Below, in pieces: positions 16,827 through 27,088 of a DNA stretch of 64,000 nucleotides. The stretch spans positions 2,046,001 through 2,110,000 of the forward strand of contig NZ_JANLNM010000001.1 of NCBI RefSeq assembly GCF_024701975.1. The letters run 5' to 3'. The first letter of the stretch is position 1. Each line of letters starts with the position of its first letter. The DNA comes from Variovorax sp. ZS18.2.2. GTDB lineage: Bacteria; Pseudomonadota; Gammaproteobacteria; Burkholderiales; Burkholderiaceae_C. Both the position numbers and the translations under genes were made by a program. Below the pieces are notes generated by a model. That model worked only from the letters and a program-made list of their open reading frames with translations. It made no database searches and was not told where the DNA came from.

Positions 16827-18116
16827 ATGAAGTTCTTCCAGCGCACCCTGCGCGCGGCCGTGCTCGGCCTGAGCTTGGCCGCCCCCTTGCTGGCCGCGGC
16901 GCAATCGCTGCCGACCGCCACGCCGGAGCGCGTCGGCCTTTCGACCGAGCGCCTGCAGATGCTCACCGACGTGCTCAAGGCCGACGTGGCCAGCGGCAAG
17001 ATCCCGGGCGCGGTGCTGCTGGTGGCCCGGCAAGGCAAGGTGGCATGGTTCGAGCCGGTCGGCAAACTCGATCCGACCACAGGCACGCCGATGCAGCGCG
17101 ACGGCATCTTCCGTATTTACTCGATGAGCAAGCCCATCACCTCGGTGGCCGCGATGATGCTGGTGGAAGACGGCCGCCTGAAGCTCGACGACCCGATCTC
17201 GACCTACCTGCCCGAATACGCCAGCATGACCGTCGGCGTCGAGAAGCCCGGCGCCGACGGCAAGCCGGTGCTCGAGACCGTGCCCGCGCGCAAGCCGATC
17301 ACCGTGCAGGACCTGATGCGCCACACCTCGGGCCTGACCTACGGCTTCTTCGGGCCGGGCCTGGTCAAGCAGGCCTACAACGAAGCCGGCCTGGGCCTCA
17401 GAGCCTATGACCTGGACAACGCGGAGTTCTCGAAACGGCTCGCCAAACTGCCGCTGGCCTACCAGCCCGGCACGACCTGGGACTACGGCCAGTCGACCGA
17501 CGTCCTCGGGCGCGTGATCGAGGTGGTGTCGGGCCAGTCGCTCTACCAGTTCGAGAAGGCGCGCCTGTTCGACCCCCTGGGCATGAAGGACACCACTTAC
17601 TACGTGCCCGAACCGGCCCGCCAGCCACGCATTGCCGAGCCGCTGCCAAACGATCGAAACATCGGCGTGGGCGCCGACCTCAACGATCCGCGCATCGCTG
17701 GCAAGTTCGAGTCGGGCGGCGGCGGGTTGGTGTCGACGGCGGGCGACTACGCGCGCTTCCTGCAGATGCTGCTGAACGGCGGTTCGCTCGACGGCAAGCG
17801 CTACCTGGGCCCGCGCACCATCGCGCTGATGACCGCCGACCACTCCAACGCGGGCGCCGGCATCGTGGCCGGTCCGCTCTACCTGCCGGGGCCGGGCTAT
17901 GGTTTCGGGCTGGGCTTTGCGGTGCGCCGCAACGACGGCGAGGCGCCCTACCCCTCGGCCGGCGGCGAATACAACTGGGGCGGCGCGGGCGGCACCTACA
18001 TGTGGGTGGACCCGAAGAACGAAATGTTCGTCGTGCTGATGCTGCAGTCGCCGAAATACCGGACACATTACAGAACATTGACCCGGGACATGATTTATGC
18101 GGCCGTGATCAAGTAG
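16827..18116 (+). CDS. Serine hydrolase, class C beta-lactamase-like (WGG esterase type)
   Basis: A 429-residue exported protein; residues 1-25 form a signal peptide ([14 protein letters not shown]). The catalytic SxxK is Ser99-Met-Ser-Lys102 in YSMSKPIT. The second motif is Tyr220 in WDYGQSTD, and the third is a WGG at residue 384 ([12 protein letters not shown]). The WGG motif marks family VIII esterases and transacylases rather than true beta-lactamases, so ester or D-amino-acid amide hydrolysis is more likely than antibiotic resistance. A GGACGGAG ribosome site precedes ATG 16827. Substrate unknown. Confidence 0.87.
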   Translation: MKFFQRTLRAAVLGLSLAAPLLAAAQSLPTATPERVGLSTERLQMLTDVLKADVASGKIPGAVLLVARQGKVAWFEPVGKLDPTTGTPMQRDGIFRIYSMSKPITSVAAMMLVEDGRLKLDDPISTYLPEYASMTVGVEKPGADGKPVLETVPARKPITVQDLMRHTSGLTYGFFGPGLVKQAYNEAGLGLRAYDLDNAEFSKRLAKLPLAYQPGTTWDYGQSTDVLGRVIEVVSGQSLYQFEKARLFDPLGMKDTTYYVPEPARQPRIAEPLPNDRNIGVGADLNDPRIAGKFESGGGGLVSTAGDYARFLQMLLNGGSLDGKRYLGPRTIALMTADHSNAGAGIVAGPLYLPGPGYGFGLGFAVRRNDGEAPYPSAGGEYNWGGAGGTYMWVDPKNEMFVVLMLQSPKYRTHYRTLTRDMIYAAVIK

Positions 18117-18173
18117 CCTGCATTCACCGGGTCCTTGAGGCCTGGCGCAAAATCGGGCCCTCCCCTCGAAGCC

Positions 18174-19331
18174 ATGAAGAACAGCAGCAGCACCGTCATT
18201 CCGATCTCCCGGATCGGCCGCACGCCACCCGCCGTGGGCGTGCCGGACGTCGCCGTGCCCGCCACGGGCCTGCTGCTCGACCGCCTGGGCCGTCCGCTGA
18301 CCGACCTGCGCATCAGCGTGACCGACCGCTGCAACTTCCGCTGCAGCTACTGCATGCCCAAGGACGTGTTCGACAAGGACTACAAGTACCTGCCGCACAG
18401 CGCGCTGCTGAGCTTCGAGGAAATGACGCGCCTGGCACGCCTCTTCGCCGCGCACGGCGTGCGCAAGATCCGGCTCACCGGCGGCGAGCCGCTGCTGCGC
18501 AAGAACATCGAGGGGCTGATCGAGCAGCTCGCCGAAATCCGCACGCCCGACGGCCAGCCGCTGGCCCTCACCCTCACGACCAACGGCTCCCTCCTGGCGC
18601 GCAAGGCGGCCGCGCTCAAGGCCGCCGGCCTGCAGCGCGTGACGGTGAGCCTCGACAGCCTGGACGACGCGGTCTTCCGCCACATGAACGACGTCGACTT
18701 CCCGGTGGCCGACGTGCTGGCCGGCATCGACGCGGCGCAGGCCGCGGGCCTCGGGCCCATCAAGGTCAACATGGTGGTCAAGCGCGGCACCAACGAGCAG
18801 GAGATCCTGCCGATGGCGCGCTACTTCCGCGAGAACCATGGCGCCAGCGTGGTGCTTCGCTTCATCGAATACATGGACGTGGGCGCCACCAACGGCTGGC
18901 GCATGGACGAGGTGCTGCCCTCGGCCGACGTCATCGCACGCATCGCCGAAGAATTTCCGCTGGTGCCGCTCCAGGCCACCACCCCCGGCGAAACCGCCCA
19001 GCGCTGGGCGTATGCGGACGGCGGCGGCGAGATCGGCGTGATCAGCAGCGTGACCCAGGCCTTCTGCCACGACTGCAGCCGCGCGCGCCTGTCGACCGAA
19101 GGCAAGCTGTACCTCTGCCTCTTCGCGAGCGCCGGCCACGACCTGCGCCCGCTGCTGCGCGGCGCCGCCAGCGACGACGACATTTCCTCTGCCATCGGCC
19201 ACATCTGGCAGGGCCGGGCCGACCGCTACTCCGAGCTGCGCGCCCTGCGCGGGCCCGACCACGCCGCCGAGCGCGGCGATGCCAACGACAAGGCGCCGCG
19301 CCGCGTCGAGATGAGCTACATCGGCGGATGA
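18174..19331 (+). CDS. moaA: GTP 3',8-cyclase MoaA
   Basis: A 385-residue radical SAM enzyme that, with MoaC, converts GTP to cyclic pyranopterin monophosphate in molybdenum cofactor synthesis. The SAM-binding cluster ligands are Cys53, Cys57 and Cys60 (CNFRCSYC). The C-terminal cluster that holds GTP has two cysteines in [10 protein letters not shown] and a third in LYLCLF. The protein ends SYIGG, the conserved double-glycine tail required for activity in the family. A roughly 25-residue N-terminal extension is unconserved. Its stop overlaps the mobA start by ATGA, the first step of a coupled moaA-mobA-moeA operon. Confidence 0.95.
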   Translation: MKNSSSTVIPISRIGRTPPAVGVPDVAVPATGLLLDRLGRPLTDLRISVTDRCNFRCSYCMPKDVFDKDYKYLPHSALLSFEEMTRLARLFAAHGVRKIRLTGGEPLLRKNIEGLIEQLAEIRTPDGQPLALTLTTNGSLLARKAAALKAAGLQRVTVSLDSLDDAVFRHMNDVDFPVADVLAGIDAAQAAGLGPIKVNMVVKRGTNEQEILPMARYFRENHGASVVLRFIEYMDVGATNGWRMDEVLPSADVIARIAEEFPLVPLQATTPGETAQRWAYADGGGEIGVISSVTQAFCHDCSRARLSTEGKLYLCLFASAGHDLRPLLRGAASDDDISSAIGHIWQGRADRYSELRALRGPDHAAERGDANDKAPRRVEMSYIGG

Positions 19332-19984
19332 CGCGGGCTGCCGCCATGCCCGCGCACCCCGCCATCGCGCCTACCGACATCACCGGCCTGCTGCTGGCCG
19401 GTGGACGCGGTTCCCGCATGGGCGGCGTCGACAAGGGCCTGCAGAACTTCAACGGCGAGCCGCTCGCCCTGCACGCGGTGCGCCGGCTGGGCGCGCAGGT
19501 CGGCCGGGTGGTGATCAATGCCAACCGGAATATCGCGGCCTACGAAGCCTTCGGCGTTCCGGTTCTGGCCGACAGCCTGGCGGACTATCCGGGGCCGCTC
19601 GCGGGCTTCCTCACGGGGCTGGCGCATTGCGCCACGCCCCTCCTGCTCACCGTGCCTTGCGACACGCCGCTTTTCCCGCTCGACCTCGCGGCGCGCCTGG
19701 CCGAAGCACTCGCCGCCGACGACGCGGAGATCGCCATGGTGAGCGCGCCAGATTCCGAAGGCGACGGCGGACCCGCGCTGCGCCCCCAGCCGGTGTTCTG
19801 CCTGCTGCGCACCCACCTGCGCGAAAGCCTCGCGCGCTTTACCGAAACCGGCGGCCGCAAGGTGCAGGCGTGGACCGCGCAGCACCGCACCGTGCTCGTC
19901 CCCTTCGACCGGCCCGGCGATGCACCCGACGCCTTCTTCAACGCCAACACGCTCGCCGAATTGCAAGCACTCGAAAACCGATGA
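19328..19984 (+). CDS. mobA: Molybdenum cofactor guanylyltransferase MobA
   Basis: A 218-residue nucleotidyltransferase that joins GMP to molybdopterin to give the guanine dinucleotide cofactor used by DMSO-reductase-family enzymes. The signature [18 protein letters not shown] lies at residues 20-40, followed by [10 protein letters not shown] and the metal-binding region VPCDTPLFP. Start and stop both overlap neighbouring genes by ATGA, tying its translation to moaA and moeA. Confidence 0.93.
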   Translation: MTRAAAMPAHPAIAPTDITGLLLAGGRGSRMGGVDKGLQNFNGEPLALHAVRRLGAQVGRVVINANRNIAAYEAFGVPVLADSLADYPGPLAGFLTGLAHCATPLLLTVPCDTPLFPLDLAARLAEALAADDAEIAMVSAPDSEGDGGPALRPQPVFCLLRTHLRESLARFTETGGRKVQAWTAQHRTVLVPFDRPGDAPDAFFNANTLAELQALENR

Positions 19985-21297
19985 GCAGCCTCGCCGACAT
20001 CGCCGCCGCCCTCCCGGGCCATGACACCGACGCGCTGAGCGTCGATGCCGTCCAGGCTTTCCTGACGCGATTGGTCGCGCCCCTGGTCGTCACGCAGCGC
20101 GAGAGCGTTTCGCTGCGCGAGGCGCTGGGCCGCGTGCTGGCCGAGGACATCATCTCGCCGGTGAGCGTGCCGCCGCACGACAACTCGGCGATGGACGGCT
20201 ACGCGTTCGATGGCGCGATCCTCCCGACCGACGCCCCCGCCGACCACTCCATCAAGCTGCGCGTGGTGGGCACTGCGCTCGCCGGCGCGGCCTGGCGTGG
20301 CGCGCTGGCCCCGGGCGATGCGGTGCGCATCATGACCGGCGCGATGATGCCGGCCGGCCTGGACACCGTGATCCCGCAGGAGTTCTGCCAGGTCGAGGGC
20401 GACGTCGTGAGCTTCCCCGACCGCGTGCTGCGCCGCGGCGACAACCGCCGCTTCGCGGGCGAAGACCTGATGAAAGGCCACCCGGCCCTACGGCGCGGCG
20501 AGCGGCTTTCGCCAGCCGCGCTCGGCATGGTCGCAAGCCTTGGCCTGCCCGGCGTGCCGGCCCTTCGGAGGCTGCGCGTCGCGTACTTCTCAACCGGCGA
20601 CGAAATCCTCTGCATCGGCGAGCCGCCACGCGAAGGCGCGGTGTACGACAGCAACCGCTACACCGTGTTCGGCCTGCTCACGCGCCTGGGCTGCGAGGTG
20701 ATCGACCTGGGCCTCGTGCACGACGACCCCGCCACGCTGGCCGCGACACTGCATCGCGCGGCGCGCGAAGCCGACGCCATCGTCACCAGCGGCGGCGTCA
20801 GCGTCGGCGCGGCAGACCACACGCGCGACGTGATGCAACAGGTCGGCGAGATGGCCTTCTGGCATGTTGCGATGCGACCCGGCCGGCCACTGGCCGTGGG
20901 CCTGATTCCACGCGACGGCGGGGAGCACGCCGGCCCGGCTGTGCTGTTCGGCCTGCCCGGCAATCCGGTGGCTGTGATGGTCACCTTCCTCGCCTTCGTG
21001 CGGCCCGCGCTGCTGCGCATGATGGGTTGCCACGATGCGGCCTCGACCCCTCCGCCGCTGCTGCGCGCACGCAGCGCCGGGCCGATCCGCAAGAAGCCCG
21101 GTCGCACCGAATACCAGCGTGGGTTCGTGAAGGCCGTGCCGGGGTCATTGCCCGAGGTCTGCGTTGCGGGCAACCAGGGCTCGGGCGTGCTGAGTTCGAT
21201 GGTCGAAGCCAACGGGCTGGTGGTGCTGCATCACGATCAGGGCCATATCGCCGCCGGCGAAGAGGTCGACGTGATGATGTTCGAGGGCGTGATCTAG
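19981..21297 (+). CDS. moeA: Molybdopterin molybdenumtransferase MoeA
   Basis: A 438-residue gephyrin-E-like enzyme that inserts molybdate into adenylylated molybdopterin. Visible landmarks: [43 protein letters not shown] and [13 protein letters not shown], in the usual order (domains I-IV). ATG 19981 overlaps the mobA stop. The last gene of the operon, it ends 13 bases before the convergent ftrA stop with no obvious hairpin terminator. moaC, moaD and moaE are not in the window. Confidence 0.94.
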   Translation: MSSLADIAAALPGHDTDALSVDAVQAFLTRLVAPLVVTQRESVSLREALGRVLAEDIISPVSVPPHDNSAMDGYAFDGAILPTDAPADHSIKLRVVGTALAGAAWRGALAPGDAVRIMTGAMMPAGLDTVIPQEFCQVEGDVVSFPDRVLRRGDNRRFAGEDLMKGHPALRRGERLSPAALGMVASLGLPGVPALRRLRVAYFSTGDEILCIGEPPREGAVYDSNRYTVFGLLTRLGCEVIDLGLVHDDPATLAATLHRAAREADAIVTSGGVSVGAADHTRDVMQQVGEMAFWHVAMRPGRPLAVGLIPRDGGEHAGPAVLFGLPGNPVAVMVTFLAFVRPALLRMMGCHDAASTPPPLLRARSAGPIRKKPGRTEYQRGFVKAVPGSLPEVCVAGNQGSGVLSSMVEANGLVVLHHDQGHIAAGEEVDVMMFEGVI

Positions 21298-21310
21298 GCG
21301 CCGCGCTGGC

Positions 21311-22267
21311 CTACGCCCTGAATCGCTCGCGGTAGGCCGCCGCGGAGAGGCCCGTCGATTGCGTGAACGACTTGCGAAACGCAGCCAGCGTCGCAAAACC
21401 CACCGCCTGCGCCACGCTCTGGTGCGACGAAGCGGTCGACTCCAGAAGCCGCTGCGCGGCCATGATCCGTTCGTTCTGCAGCCAGGCCTTGGGCGCGATG
21501 CCCACTTCGGCGACGAACCGCCGAAGCAGCGTCCTGTCGCTCATGGCGCCGCGCTCGGCCAGCGTCGTCACGGTGATCGGCTCGGCGAGGTGCTGCCGCG
21601 CCCATTCGAGCAGCGGCGCCAGGGAGCGGCCGGCGCGCGCCGGAAATGGCTGGGCGATGTACTGCGCCTGGCCGCCGTTGCGATGCGGACTGGTCACCAT
21701 CGCACGCGCCACGGTGTTGGCAACGTCGGCGCCGTAGTGCTGGCGAACGACCTGCAGGCAGGCGTCGATCCCCGCGGCACTGCCTGCAGAGGTCATCAAC
21801 GCATCCCCATCCACATAGAGCACGTTGGGGTCGAACAGAACCCGCGGAAAGCGCTCGCGGAACAGGTCGGCATAGCGCCAGTGCGTCGTGGCGCGCCGGC
21901 CGTCCAGCAAGCCGGTGGCGGCGAGCACGAAGCTTCCCGCGCAGACGGAGACCAGCCGGGCCCCGCGTGCGTGCGCCGCGACCAGCGCGTTCTTCAGCAG
22001 CCGGGGGACCTCGGACCGCGGATCCCGCCAGCCGGGAATCACGACGATGTCGGCGCCTCTCAGCACGGCGAGTCCACCGTGGGTCTGCAGCTGAAGTCCG
22101 CCCACCGCGCGAAGCGGCCCCGGCTCGGCCTGCGCGAACTTCAGCCTGAAAAGCGGTTGCTCGAAGTCGGGGCGCTCGCCGCCGAACACCTCGGCCACGA
22201 CACCGAGCTCGAAGAGGTTCATGCCCTCGTAGACCACGGCGGCAACGAGCGGCGGGGATTTCGACAT
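21311..22267 (-). CDS. ftrA: GlxA/FtrA-type AraC-family transcriptional regulator
   Basis: 318 residues with an N-terminal DJ-1/PfpI-like domain (about 5-190) carrying VVIPGWRDP and VSVCAGSFVLAATGLLDG, and a C-terminal AraC helix-turn-helix pair (about 220-318; TLAERGAMSDRTLLRRF and QSVAQAVGFATLAAFRKSF). Such regulators usually activate nearby genes in response to a small metabolite. ATG 22267 (MSKSPPLVAAVVY) is used; an upstream ATG would intrude on the divergent gene's promoter space. Only 71 bases separate it from the divergent Old Yellow Enzyme gene, which is therefore its likeliest target. Confidence 0.82.
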   Translation of the reverse strand: MSKSPPLVAAVVYEGMNLFELGVVAEVFGGERPDFEQPLFRLKFAQAEPGPLRAVGGLQLQTHGGLAVLRGADIVVIPGWRDPRSEVPRLLKNALVAAHARGARLVSVCAGSFVLAATGLLDGRRATTHWRYADLFRERFPRVLFDPNVLYVDGDALMTSAGSAAGIDACLQVVRQHYGADVANTVARAMVTSPHRNGGQAQYIAQPFPARAGRSLAPLLEWARQHLAEPITVTTLAERGAMSDRTLLRRFVAEVGIAPKAWLQNERIMAAQRLLESTASSHQSVAQAVGFATLAAFRKSFTQSTGLSAAAYRERFRA

Positions 22268-22338
22268 TGGCGGATTTTTACCGCATGTTGGCGAATCCGA
22301 CAACCGCCGACACGACGGCTCGACCGTAGCATCGCCGC

Positions 22339-23412
22339 ATGACCAACGCCACGCTGTTCACACCGCTCGCGATCCGCGGCGTCACGCTGCGCAACCGCAT
22401 CGTGATGTCCCCCATGTGCCAGTACAGCGCCAGCGACGGGATGGCCGACGACTGGCACCTCGTTCACCTGGGCAGCCGCGCGGTGGGCGGGGCCGGCCTG
22501 ATCATGGTCGAGGCGACGGCGGTGTCGCCCGAGGGGCGGATCACGCCCGGCTGCCTGGGCCTGTGGAACGACGCCCAGATCGAGCCGCTGGCGCGGATAG
22601 CGCACTTCATCAAGCGGCAGGGGGCCGTCCCCGGGATTCAGCTGGCCCACGCCGGACGCAAGGGCAGTTGCCGGGCGTCCTGGGAAGGCGGTGCACCGCT
22701 GCCGCCCGGCGACGGCGGATGGGAGCTGCTGTCCGCCAGCGAGATGCCATTCGGCCCGTCATCGCCGGCCCCGCGCATGGCGAGCGTCGCGGACATCGCC
22801 GCTCTGCTGTGCGATTTTGCGAACGCGGCCCGTCGCGCCGTGGCGGCGGGCTTCGAGATCGTGGAACTCCACGCCGCGCATGGCTACCTGCTGCATCAGT
22901 TCCTGTCGCCACTGTCGAACAAGCGCTGCGACGCATACGGCGGTTCGCCGGACGGCAGGAGCCGCCTGCTCATCGAGCTCGTGCCGGCGGTGCGCGAAGT
23001 CATTCCGTCGGAGATGCCGCTCTTCGTTCGCATCTCGGCGACGGACTGGATTCCGGGTGGCTGGGAGGTGGACGACGCGGAGCGCCTGTGCGTTCGCCTC
23101 GAGCAGCACGGCGTCGATCTGATCGACGTCTCGTCCGGCGGGTTGCGGCCGGACGCGCAGATTCCGGTCGGTCCGAACTACCAGGTACCGCTGGCCGGTC
23201 GCGTCCGGCGCGCTGCGGGCATACGCACGGGCGCAGTCGGCCTGATCACCCAGGCCCGGCAGGCGGAAGAGATTCTTGCGCGAGGCGATGCGGACCTGGT
23301 GTTCCTGGGACGCGAGCTGCTGCGCAACCCCTACTGGCCGATGGATGCGCAGCGGACATTGAACCAGCGCACGACACCGCCGCCCCCTTACCGCAGCGCC
23401 ATTGCAGGCTAG
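22339..23412 (+). CDS. Old Yellow Enzyme family NADH:flavin oxidoreductase (XenA/YqjM type)
   Basis: A 357-residue FMN-containing TIM barrel that reduces activated C=C bonds and often nitro compounds with NAD(P)H. Cys27 in SPMCQYS is the redox-tuning cysteine of the YqjM/XenA class. The substrate-binding histidines are in LHAAHGYLLHQFLSPLSN, and the FMN phosphate loop is seen near VFLGRELLRNPYWP. Divergent from ftrA and convergent with rnhA, it is a single-gene unit. The physiological substrate is unknown; xenobiotic or electrophile detoxification is typical. Confidence 0.88.
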   Translation: MTNATLFTPLAIRGVTLRNRIVMSPMCQYSASDGMADDWHLVHLGSRAVGGAGLIMVEATAVSPEGRITPGCLGLWNDAQIEPLARIAHFIKRQGAVPGIQLAHAGRKGSCRASWEGGAPLPPGDGGWELLSASEMPFGPSSPAPRMASVADIAALLCDFANAARRAVAAGFEIVELHAAHGYLLHQFLSPLSNKRCDAYGGSPDGRSRLLIELVPAVREVIPSEMPLFVRISATDWIPGGWEVDDAERLCVRLEQHGVDLIDVSSGGLRPDAQIPVGPNYQVPLAGRVRRAAGIRTGAVGLITQARQAEEILARGDADLVFLGRELLRNPYWPMDAQRTLNQRTTPPPPYRSAIAG

Positions 23413-23422
23413 TACGCCGGCT

Positions 23423-23872
23423 TCAGATCCGCCCCAGCGCCTTGTCCACGCCCTTGTTCGCCAGCATGTCGGCCCGCTCGTTCCCCGGGTCGCCCGAGTG
23501 GCCCTTGACCCAGCGCCATTCGATCGTGTGGCCGCCTTCGGCCACCAGCTTGTCCAGCCGTTGCCAGAGCTCGACGTTCTTCACCGGCTGCTTGCTGGCG
23601 GTCATCCAGCCCTTGGCCTTCCAGCCGCGGATCCACTCGGTGATGCCCATGCGCACGTACTGGCTGTCGAGGTAGAGCAGCACCTTGCAGGGCCGCTTGA
23701 GCGCGGCCAGGCCCTCGATGACGGCGGTCAGCTCCATGCGGTTGTTGGTGGTGTTGAGTTCGCCGCCGAACAGTTCCTTTTCGGTGGCGCCCGACTTGAG
23801 CCACGCGCCCCAGCCCCCGGGTCCGGGGTTGCCCTTGCATGCACCATCGGTGTAGATCACGACTTCGTTCAA
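23423..23872 (-). CDS. rnhA: Ribonuclease HI
   Basis: A 149-residue endonuclease that degrades the RNA strand of RNA-DNA hybrids. The catalytic carboxylates are Asp9 ([14 protein letters not shown]), Glu47 (NRMELTA), Asp69 (YLDSQYV) and Asp135 (NERADMLA), with His125 in the flexible KGHSGDPGN loop. Length and order match the E. coli enzyme. It lies 29 bases downstream of the methyltransferase gene. The gloB-methyltransferase-rnhA neighbourhood is also found in E. coli. Confidence 0.95.
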   Translation of the reverse strand: MNEVVIYTDGACKGNPGPGGWGAWLKSGATEKELFGGELNTTNNRMELTAVIEGLAALKRPCKVLLYLDSQYVRMGITEWIRGWKAKGWMTASKQPVKNVELWQRLDKLVAEGGHTIEWRWVKGHSGDPGNERADMLANKGVDKALGRI

Positions 23873-23901
23873 GCTCTCTTTTCCTTGTTTCTCTGTTCAA
23901 T

Positions 23902-24675
23902 TCAATCCGTTTGATCCCGCTGGTGCCGATGCACCTTGCCCGCGATCGACACCGGCGCCGTGGCGCGTGCCGCGGCGCGGCGCCAGTCCGCGCTCAGAAG
24001 GCGCATGCCGCGCACCCGCTTCACGGCCACCAGGAAATACGCCGCGCCGAAGATCGGCCACCAGCGCTCGCCGGCCTTGTCCATCCATCGGCAGCGCTCG
24101 AGCCAGGCTTCGCTGCGCACTGCCGGCCGGTAGACGCCGAAGCGCCCCGACTCCACCTCGAAGCCGAGGAGCCGCAGCCAGTCGCGCATGCGCCAGTAGC
24201 CGATGAACTCCCCGCCTTCGGGCAGGTAAAGATCGCCGATGCCGAGCTTGCGGTACAGGTGTGCGCGCCGCTGCCGCATGCCCCAGAGGCTCGCCGGGTT
24301 GAGCCCGCAGATCACCACGCGGCCCTCGGGCACCAGCACCCGCTCGACCTCGCGCAGCGTGGCGTGCGGATCGGGACTGAGCTCCAACGCATGCGGCATC
24401 ACCACCAGATCGAGGCTGTTGGCTGCGAACGGCAGTGCCGTGAAGTCGGTCAGCAGCGTGGCCTTGGCCGGCTGCATCGGGTCGCTCAGGGCCAGCCAGC
24501 GGTGCGGCATGCGGTTGGTGCGCAGGCCCTCGACTTCGGCCGCGCCAAGCTGCAGCGCGTGGTAGCCGAACACATCGGCCACCGCCTGGTCGAACTGGGC
24601 CTGCTCCCACGCGAGGAGGTAGCGTCCCGGGGGGGTCGCGAACCAATCCTGCAAACCTATAATTTGACCGCTCAT
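23902..24675 (-). CDS. SAM-dependent methyltransferase (YafS-like position)
   Basis: A 257-residue class I methyltransferase. The central methyltransferase-11 fold has [20 protein letters not shown] and the post-motif [21 protein letters not shown]; the first glycine-rich motif is weak. The C-terminus is basic. The substrate is unknown. It lies between gloB and rnhA exactly as yafS does in E. coli. Start 24675 ([11 protein letters not shown]) is taken because conservation begins there; its ATG shares two bases with the divergent gloB ATG. An earlier ATG at 24708 would lie fully inside gloB. Confidence 0.78.
   Translation of the reverse strand: MSGQIIGLQDWFATPPGRYLLAWEQAQFDQAVADVFGYHALQLGAAEVEGLRTNRMPHRWLALSDPMQPAKATLLTDFTALPFAANSLDLVVMPHALELSPDPHATLREVERVLVPEGRVVICGLNPASLWGMRQRRAHLYRKLGIGDLYLPEGGEFIGYWRMRDWLRLLGFEVESGRFGVYRPAVRSEAWLERCRWMDKAGERWWPIFGAAYFLVAVKRVRGMRLLSADWRRAAARATAPVSIAGKVHRHQRDQTD
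24658..24663 (+). promoter_or_regulatory. Perfect -10 box (TATAAT) immediately before gloB
   Basis: TATAAT at 24658-24663 ends 10 bases before the gloB ATG at 24674. A start about 7 bases downstream would give an almost leaderless mRNA. There is no clear -35 (GTCGCG at 17 bases). The box lies inside the methyltransferase coding sequence on the other strand. Confidence 0.45.
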
Positions 24676-25453
24676 GACCCTCGTTCCGCTGCCTGCCTTC
24701 GCTGACAACTACATCTGGATGCTGCACGACGGGTCCAGCGCCATCGTCGTGGATCCGGGCGACGCCCAACCGGTGTTCGATGCGCTGGCGCACCACAAGC
24801 TGCAGCTGGCCGCGATTCTAGTCACGCACCACCACGCCGATCACACGGGCGGCGTGGCCGCGCTGCATGCCGCCACGGGCGCGCCGGTGCACGGCCCCGC
24901 CCGCGAACGCATTCCGGAGCCCTTCACGCCCTACGTGCAAGGCGACATCGCCGAAGCGTTCGGCCTGCGCTTTGAAGTGATCGACGTGCCGGGCCACACG
25001 GCCGGCCACATCGCCTACTTTCTTCCGGCTGCCGAAAGCCGCGCGCCGCTGCTCTTCTGTGGCGACACGCTGTTCTCGGGCGGCTGCGGCCGCCTCTTCG
25101 AAGGCACGCCCGCGCAGATGCTGGCCTCGCTCGACGCGCTCGCCGCGCTGCCCGGCGACACGCGCGTGTGCTGTGCCCACGAATACACACTTGCTAACCT
25201 GCGTTTCGCTCGCGCGGTGGAACCGGGCAACGCCGATCTGACTCACTACAACGCGCGCTGCGAAAGCCTGCGCGCGCAAGGGCAGCCCACACTGCCCGCG
25301 CAGCTGGCGACCGAACGCCTGATCAACCCCTTTCTTCGCAGCCGCGAAGCCACTGTCCTTCGAGCGGTGCGTGCGCATGCCGAGCTTTCCGCCGACGCGG
25401 CCGAAGCCGATGTGTTCGCCGCACTGCGCCAATGGAAAAACGACTTCCGATGA
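24674..25453 (+). CDS. gloB: Hydroxyacylglutathione hydrolase (glyoxalase II)
   Basis: A 259-residue metallo-beta-lactamase-fold enzyme that hydrolyses S-lactoylglutathione to D-lactate and glutathione, ending methylglyoxal detoxification. The metal ligands sit in [10 protein letters not shown] (51-60), in [12 protein letters not shown] and in [28 protein letters not shown] and the C-terminal glutathione-binding region follow. Length and start ([15 protein letters not shown]) match the family. Its stop overlaps the mltD start by ATGA, giving a gloB-mltD operon. E. coli carries the same genes side by side. Confidence 0.95.
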   Translation: MTLVPLPAFADNYIWMLHDGSSAIVVDPGDAQPVFDALAHHKLQLAAILVTHHHADHTGGVAALHAATGAPVHGPARERIPEPFTPYVQGDIAEAFGLRFEVIDVPGHTAGHIAYFLPAAESRAPLLFCGDTLFSGGCGRLFEGTPAQMLASLDALAALPGDTRVCCAHEYTLANLRFARAVEPGNADLTHYNARCESLRAQGQPTLPAQLATERLINPFLRSREATVLRAVRAHAELSADAAEADVFAALRQWKNDFR

Positions 25454-27072
25454 AATTTATCGCTGCTACCTGCCTTGCAGGTTCACTGGTGCTCGCAGGC
25501 TGCGCGGCACCGACCGACACCCCTTCATCCTCTTCCAGCACCTCCCCCCAGACCGGCGCCACCGCCGGCGGCACCGGCTCCAAGGTTGCCAGCAGCGCGG
25601 CCCCCATCTACCCGCGCGACGCCCTCTCCCCCCTGTCCAGCAGCGAGGCCCGTTCGCAGAGCGTGGTCACGCTGGCCCCGCCGACCGACATGTGGGACCG
25701 CATCCGCCGCGGCTTCAAGATGCCCAACCTCGAGAGCGACCTGGTGCGCGACCGCGAGCAGTGGTACGCCAGCCGGCCCGACTACATCCAGCGCATGACC
25801 GAGCGCTCGAACAAGTACATGTTCCACATCGTCGAGGAACTCGAGCGGCGCAACATGCCGACCGAGCTCGCGCTGCTGCCGTACATCGAGAGCGCGTTCA
25901 ACCCGCAGGCCGTCTCCAGCGCGCGCGCGGCGGGCATGTGGCAGTTCATGCCGGCCACCGGCACCGATTTCGACCTCAAGCAGAACATCTTTCGCGACGA
26001 CCGCCGCGACGTGCTGGCCTCCACCCGCGCCGCGCTCGACTACCTGCAGAAGCTCTACGGCATGTTCGGCGACTGGCAGCTCGCGCTCGCCGCGTACAAC
26101 TGGGGCGAAGGCAGCGTGAGCCGCGCCATCGCCAAGAACCAGCGCGCGGGCCTGCCCACCACCTACAGCGACCTCAACATGCCGGCCGAGACGCGGCTGT
26201 ACGTGCCCAAGCTGCAGGCGGTGAAGAACATCGTGGCCAACCCGCAGGCCTTCAACGCCGAGCTGCCGCTGATCGCCAACCACCCGTACTTCCAGACCGT
26301 CACGCTCACGCGCGACCTCGACGTGGAACTGGCCGCCAAGCTGGCCGACGTGCGCATCGACGACTTTCGCGCGCTCAACCCCGCCGCGCACAAGCCGGTG
26401 CTGATCGCCGCGGGCACGCCGCAGATCCTTCTGCCCTGGGACAACGCGGCCGTGTTCCAGCGCAACTTCGATGCCTACTCGCAAGGCCAGTACGCGAGCT
26501 GGACCGCCTGGGTCGTGCCCAACACCATGACGGTGGCCGACGCCGCACAGCGCTCGGGCATGAGCGAGAGCGACCTGCGCGCGATGAACAACGTGCCGCC
26601 GCGCATGCTCATCAAGGCCGGCTCGACGCTCATCGTGCCGCGCGGCGCCCGCGTGAAGGAAGACGTTGCGGCGGTCGTGGCCGATGGCGGCCACCTGAGC
26701 TTCCAGCCCGAAATCGTCAACCGCCGCACCACCGTCAAGGCCGGGCGCAACGACAGCGTGGCGAGCATCGCCCGCCGCTACAGGCTCGCGCCCTCCAACG
26801 TGGCCGAGTGGAACGACGTGAAGCCCAACCATGCGTTCAAGCGCGGCTACAGCGTGGTCGTGTACCTGCCGGTGCGTGCAGCGCCCGCGGCCCGTGTCGG
26901 CGCCGGCGTGGCGGTGGCGCGCGGCCATGCCGCAGCGGCCTCCTCGAAGCGCGGCGGCGCGCCTGCCCAGGCCAGCACGGCCCGCGGCAAGAATGTCGTC
27001 AAGGTGCCCGCCGGCAGCAAGCAGGTCGTGCGCGAGAAGCGCGGCGGCACGCCCTCGAAGAAGAAGCGCTGA
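25450..27072 (+). CDS. mltD: Membrane-bound lytic murein transglycosylase D with LysM domains
   Basis: A 540-residue lipoprotein; signal peptide and lipobox LAGC place Cys18 as the lipidated residue. The GH23 lysozyme-like domain has catalytic Glu147 in [10 protein letters not shown], then [12 protein letters not shown] and [13 protein letters not shown]. Two LysM peptidoglycan-binding modules follow (about 352-400 and 427-477). The C-terminal tail of about 60 residues is alanine/lysine-rich and likely disordered. The enzyme cleaves murein strands to 1,6-anhydro products during wall remodelling. Start 25450 (ATGA overlap with gloB) is chosen over 25432 because it gives a clean signal peptide. 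Confidence 0.92.
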   Translation: MKFIAATCLAGSLVLAGCAAPTDTPSSSSSTSPQTGATAGGTGSKVASSAAPIYPRDALSPLSSSEARSQSVVTLAPPTDMWDRIRRGFKMPNLESDLVRDREQWYASRPDYIQRMTERSNKYMFHIVEELERRNMPTELALLPYIESAFNPQAVSSARAAGMWQFMPATGTDFDLKQNIFRDDRRDVLASTRAALDYLQKLYGMFGDWQLALAAYNWGEGSVSRAIAKNQRAGLPTTYSDLNMPAETRLYVPKLQAVKNIVANPQAFNAELPLIANHPYFQTVTLTRDLDVELAAKLADVRIDDFRALNPAAHKPVLIAAGTPQILLPWDNAAVFQRNFDAYSQGQYASWTAWVVPNTMTVADAAQRSGMSESDLRAMNNVPPRMLIKAGSTLIVPRGARVKEDVAAVVADGGHLSFQPEIVNRRTTVKAGRNDSVASIARRYRLAPSNVAEWNDVKPNHAFKRGYSVVVYLPVRAAPAARVGAGVAVARGHAAAASSKRGGAPAQASTARGKNVVKVPAGSKQVVREKRGGTPSKKKR

Positions 27073-27088
27073 CGCCGGCGGTGCTTGC

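Noticed and set aside
16827..18116. A resistance beta-lactamase
   Set aside because: The third motif is WGG and the second is YGQ, as in family VIII esterases; no KTG motif is seen.
18117..18173. Molybdenum cofactor riboswitch before moaA
   Set aside because: The intergenic space is only 57 bases and shows no conserved fold.
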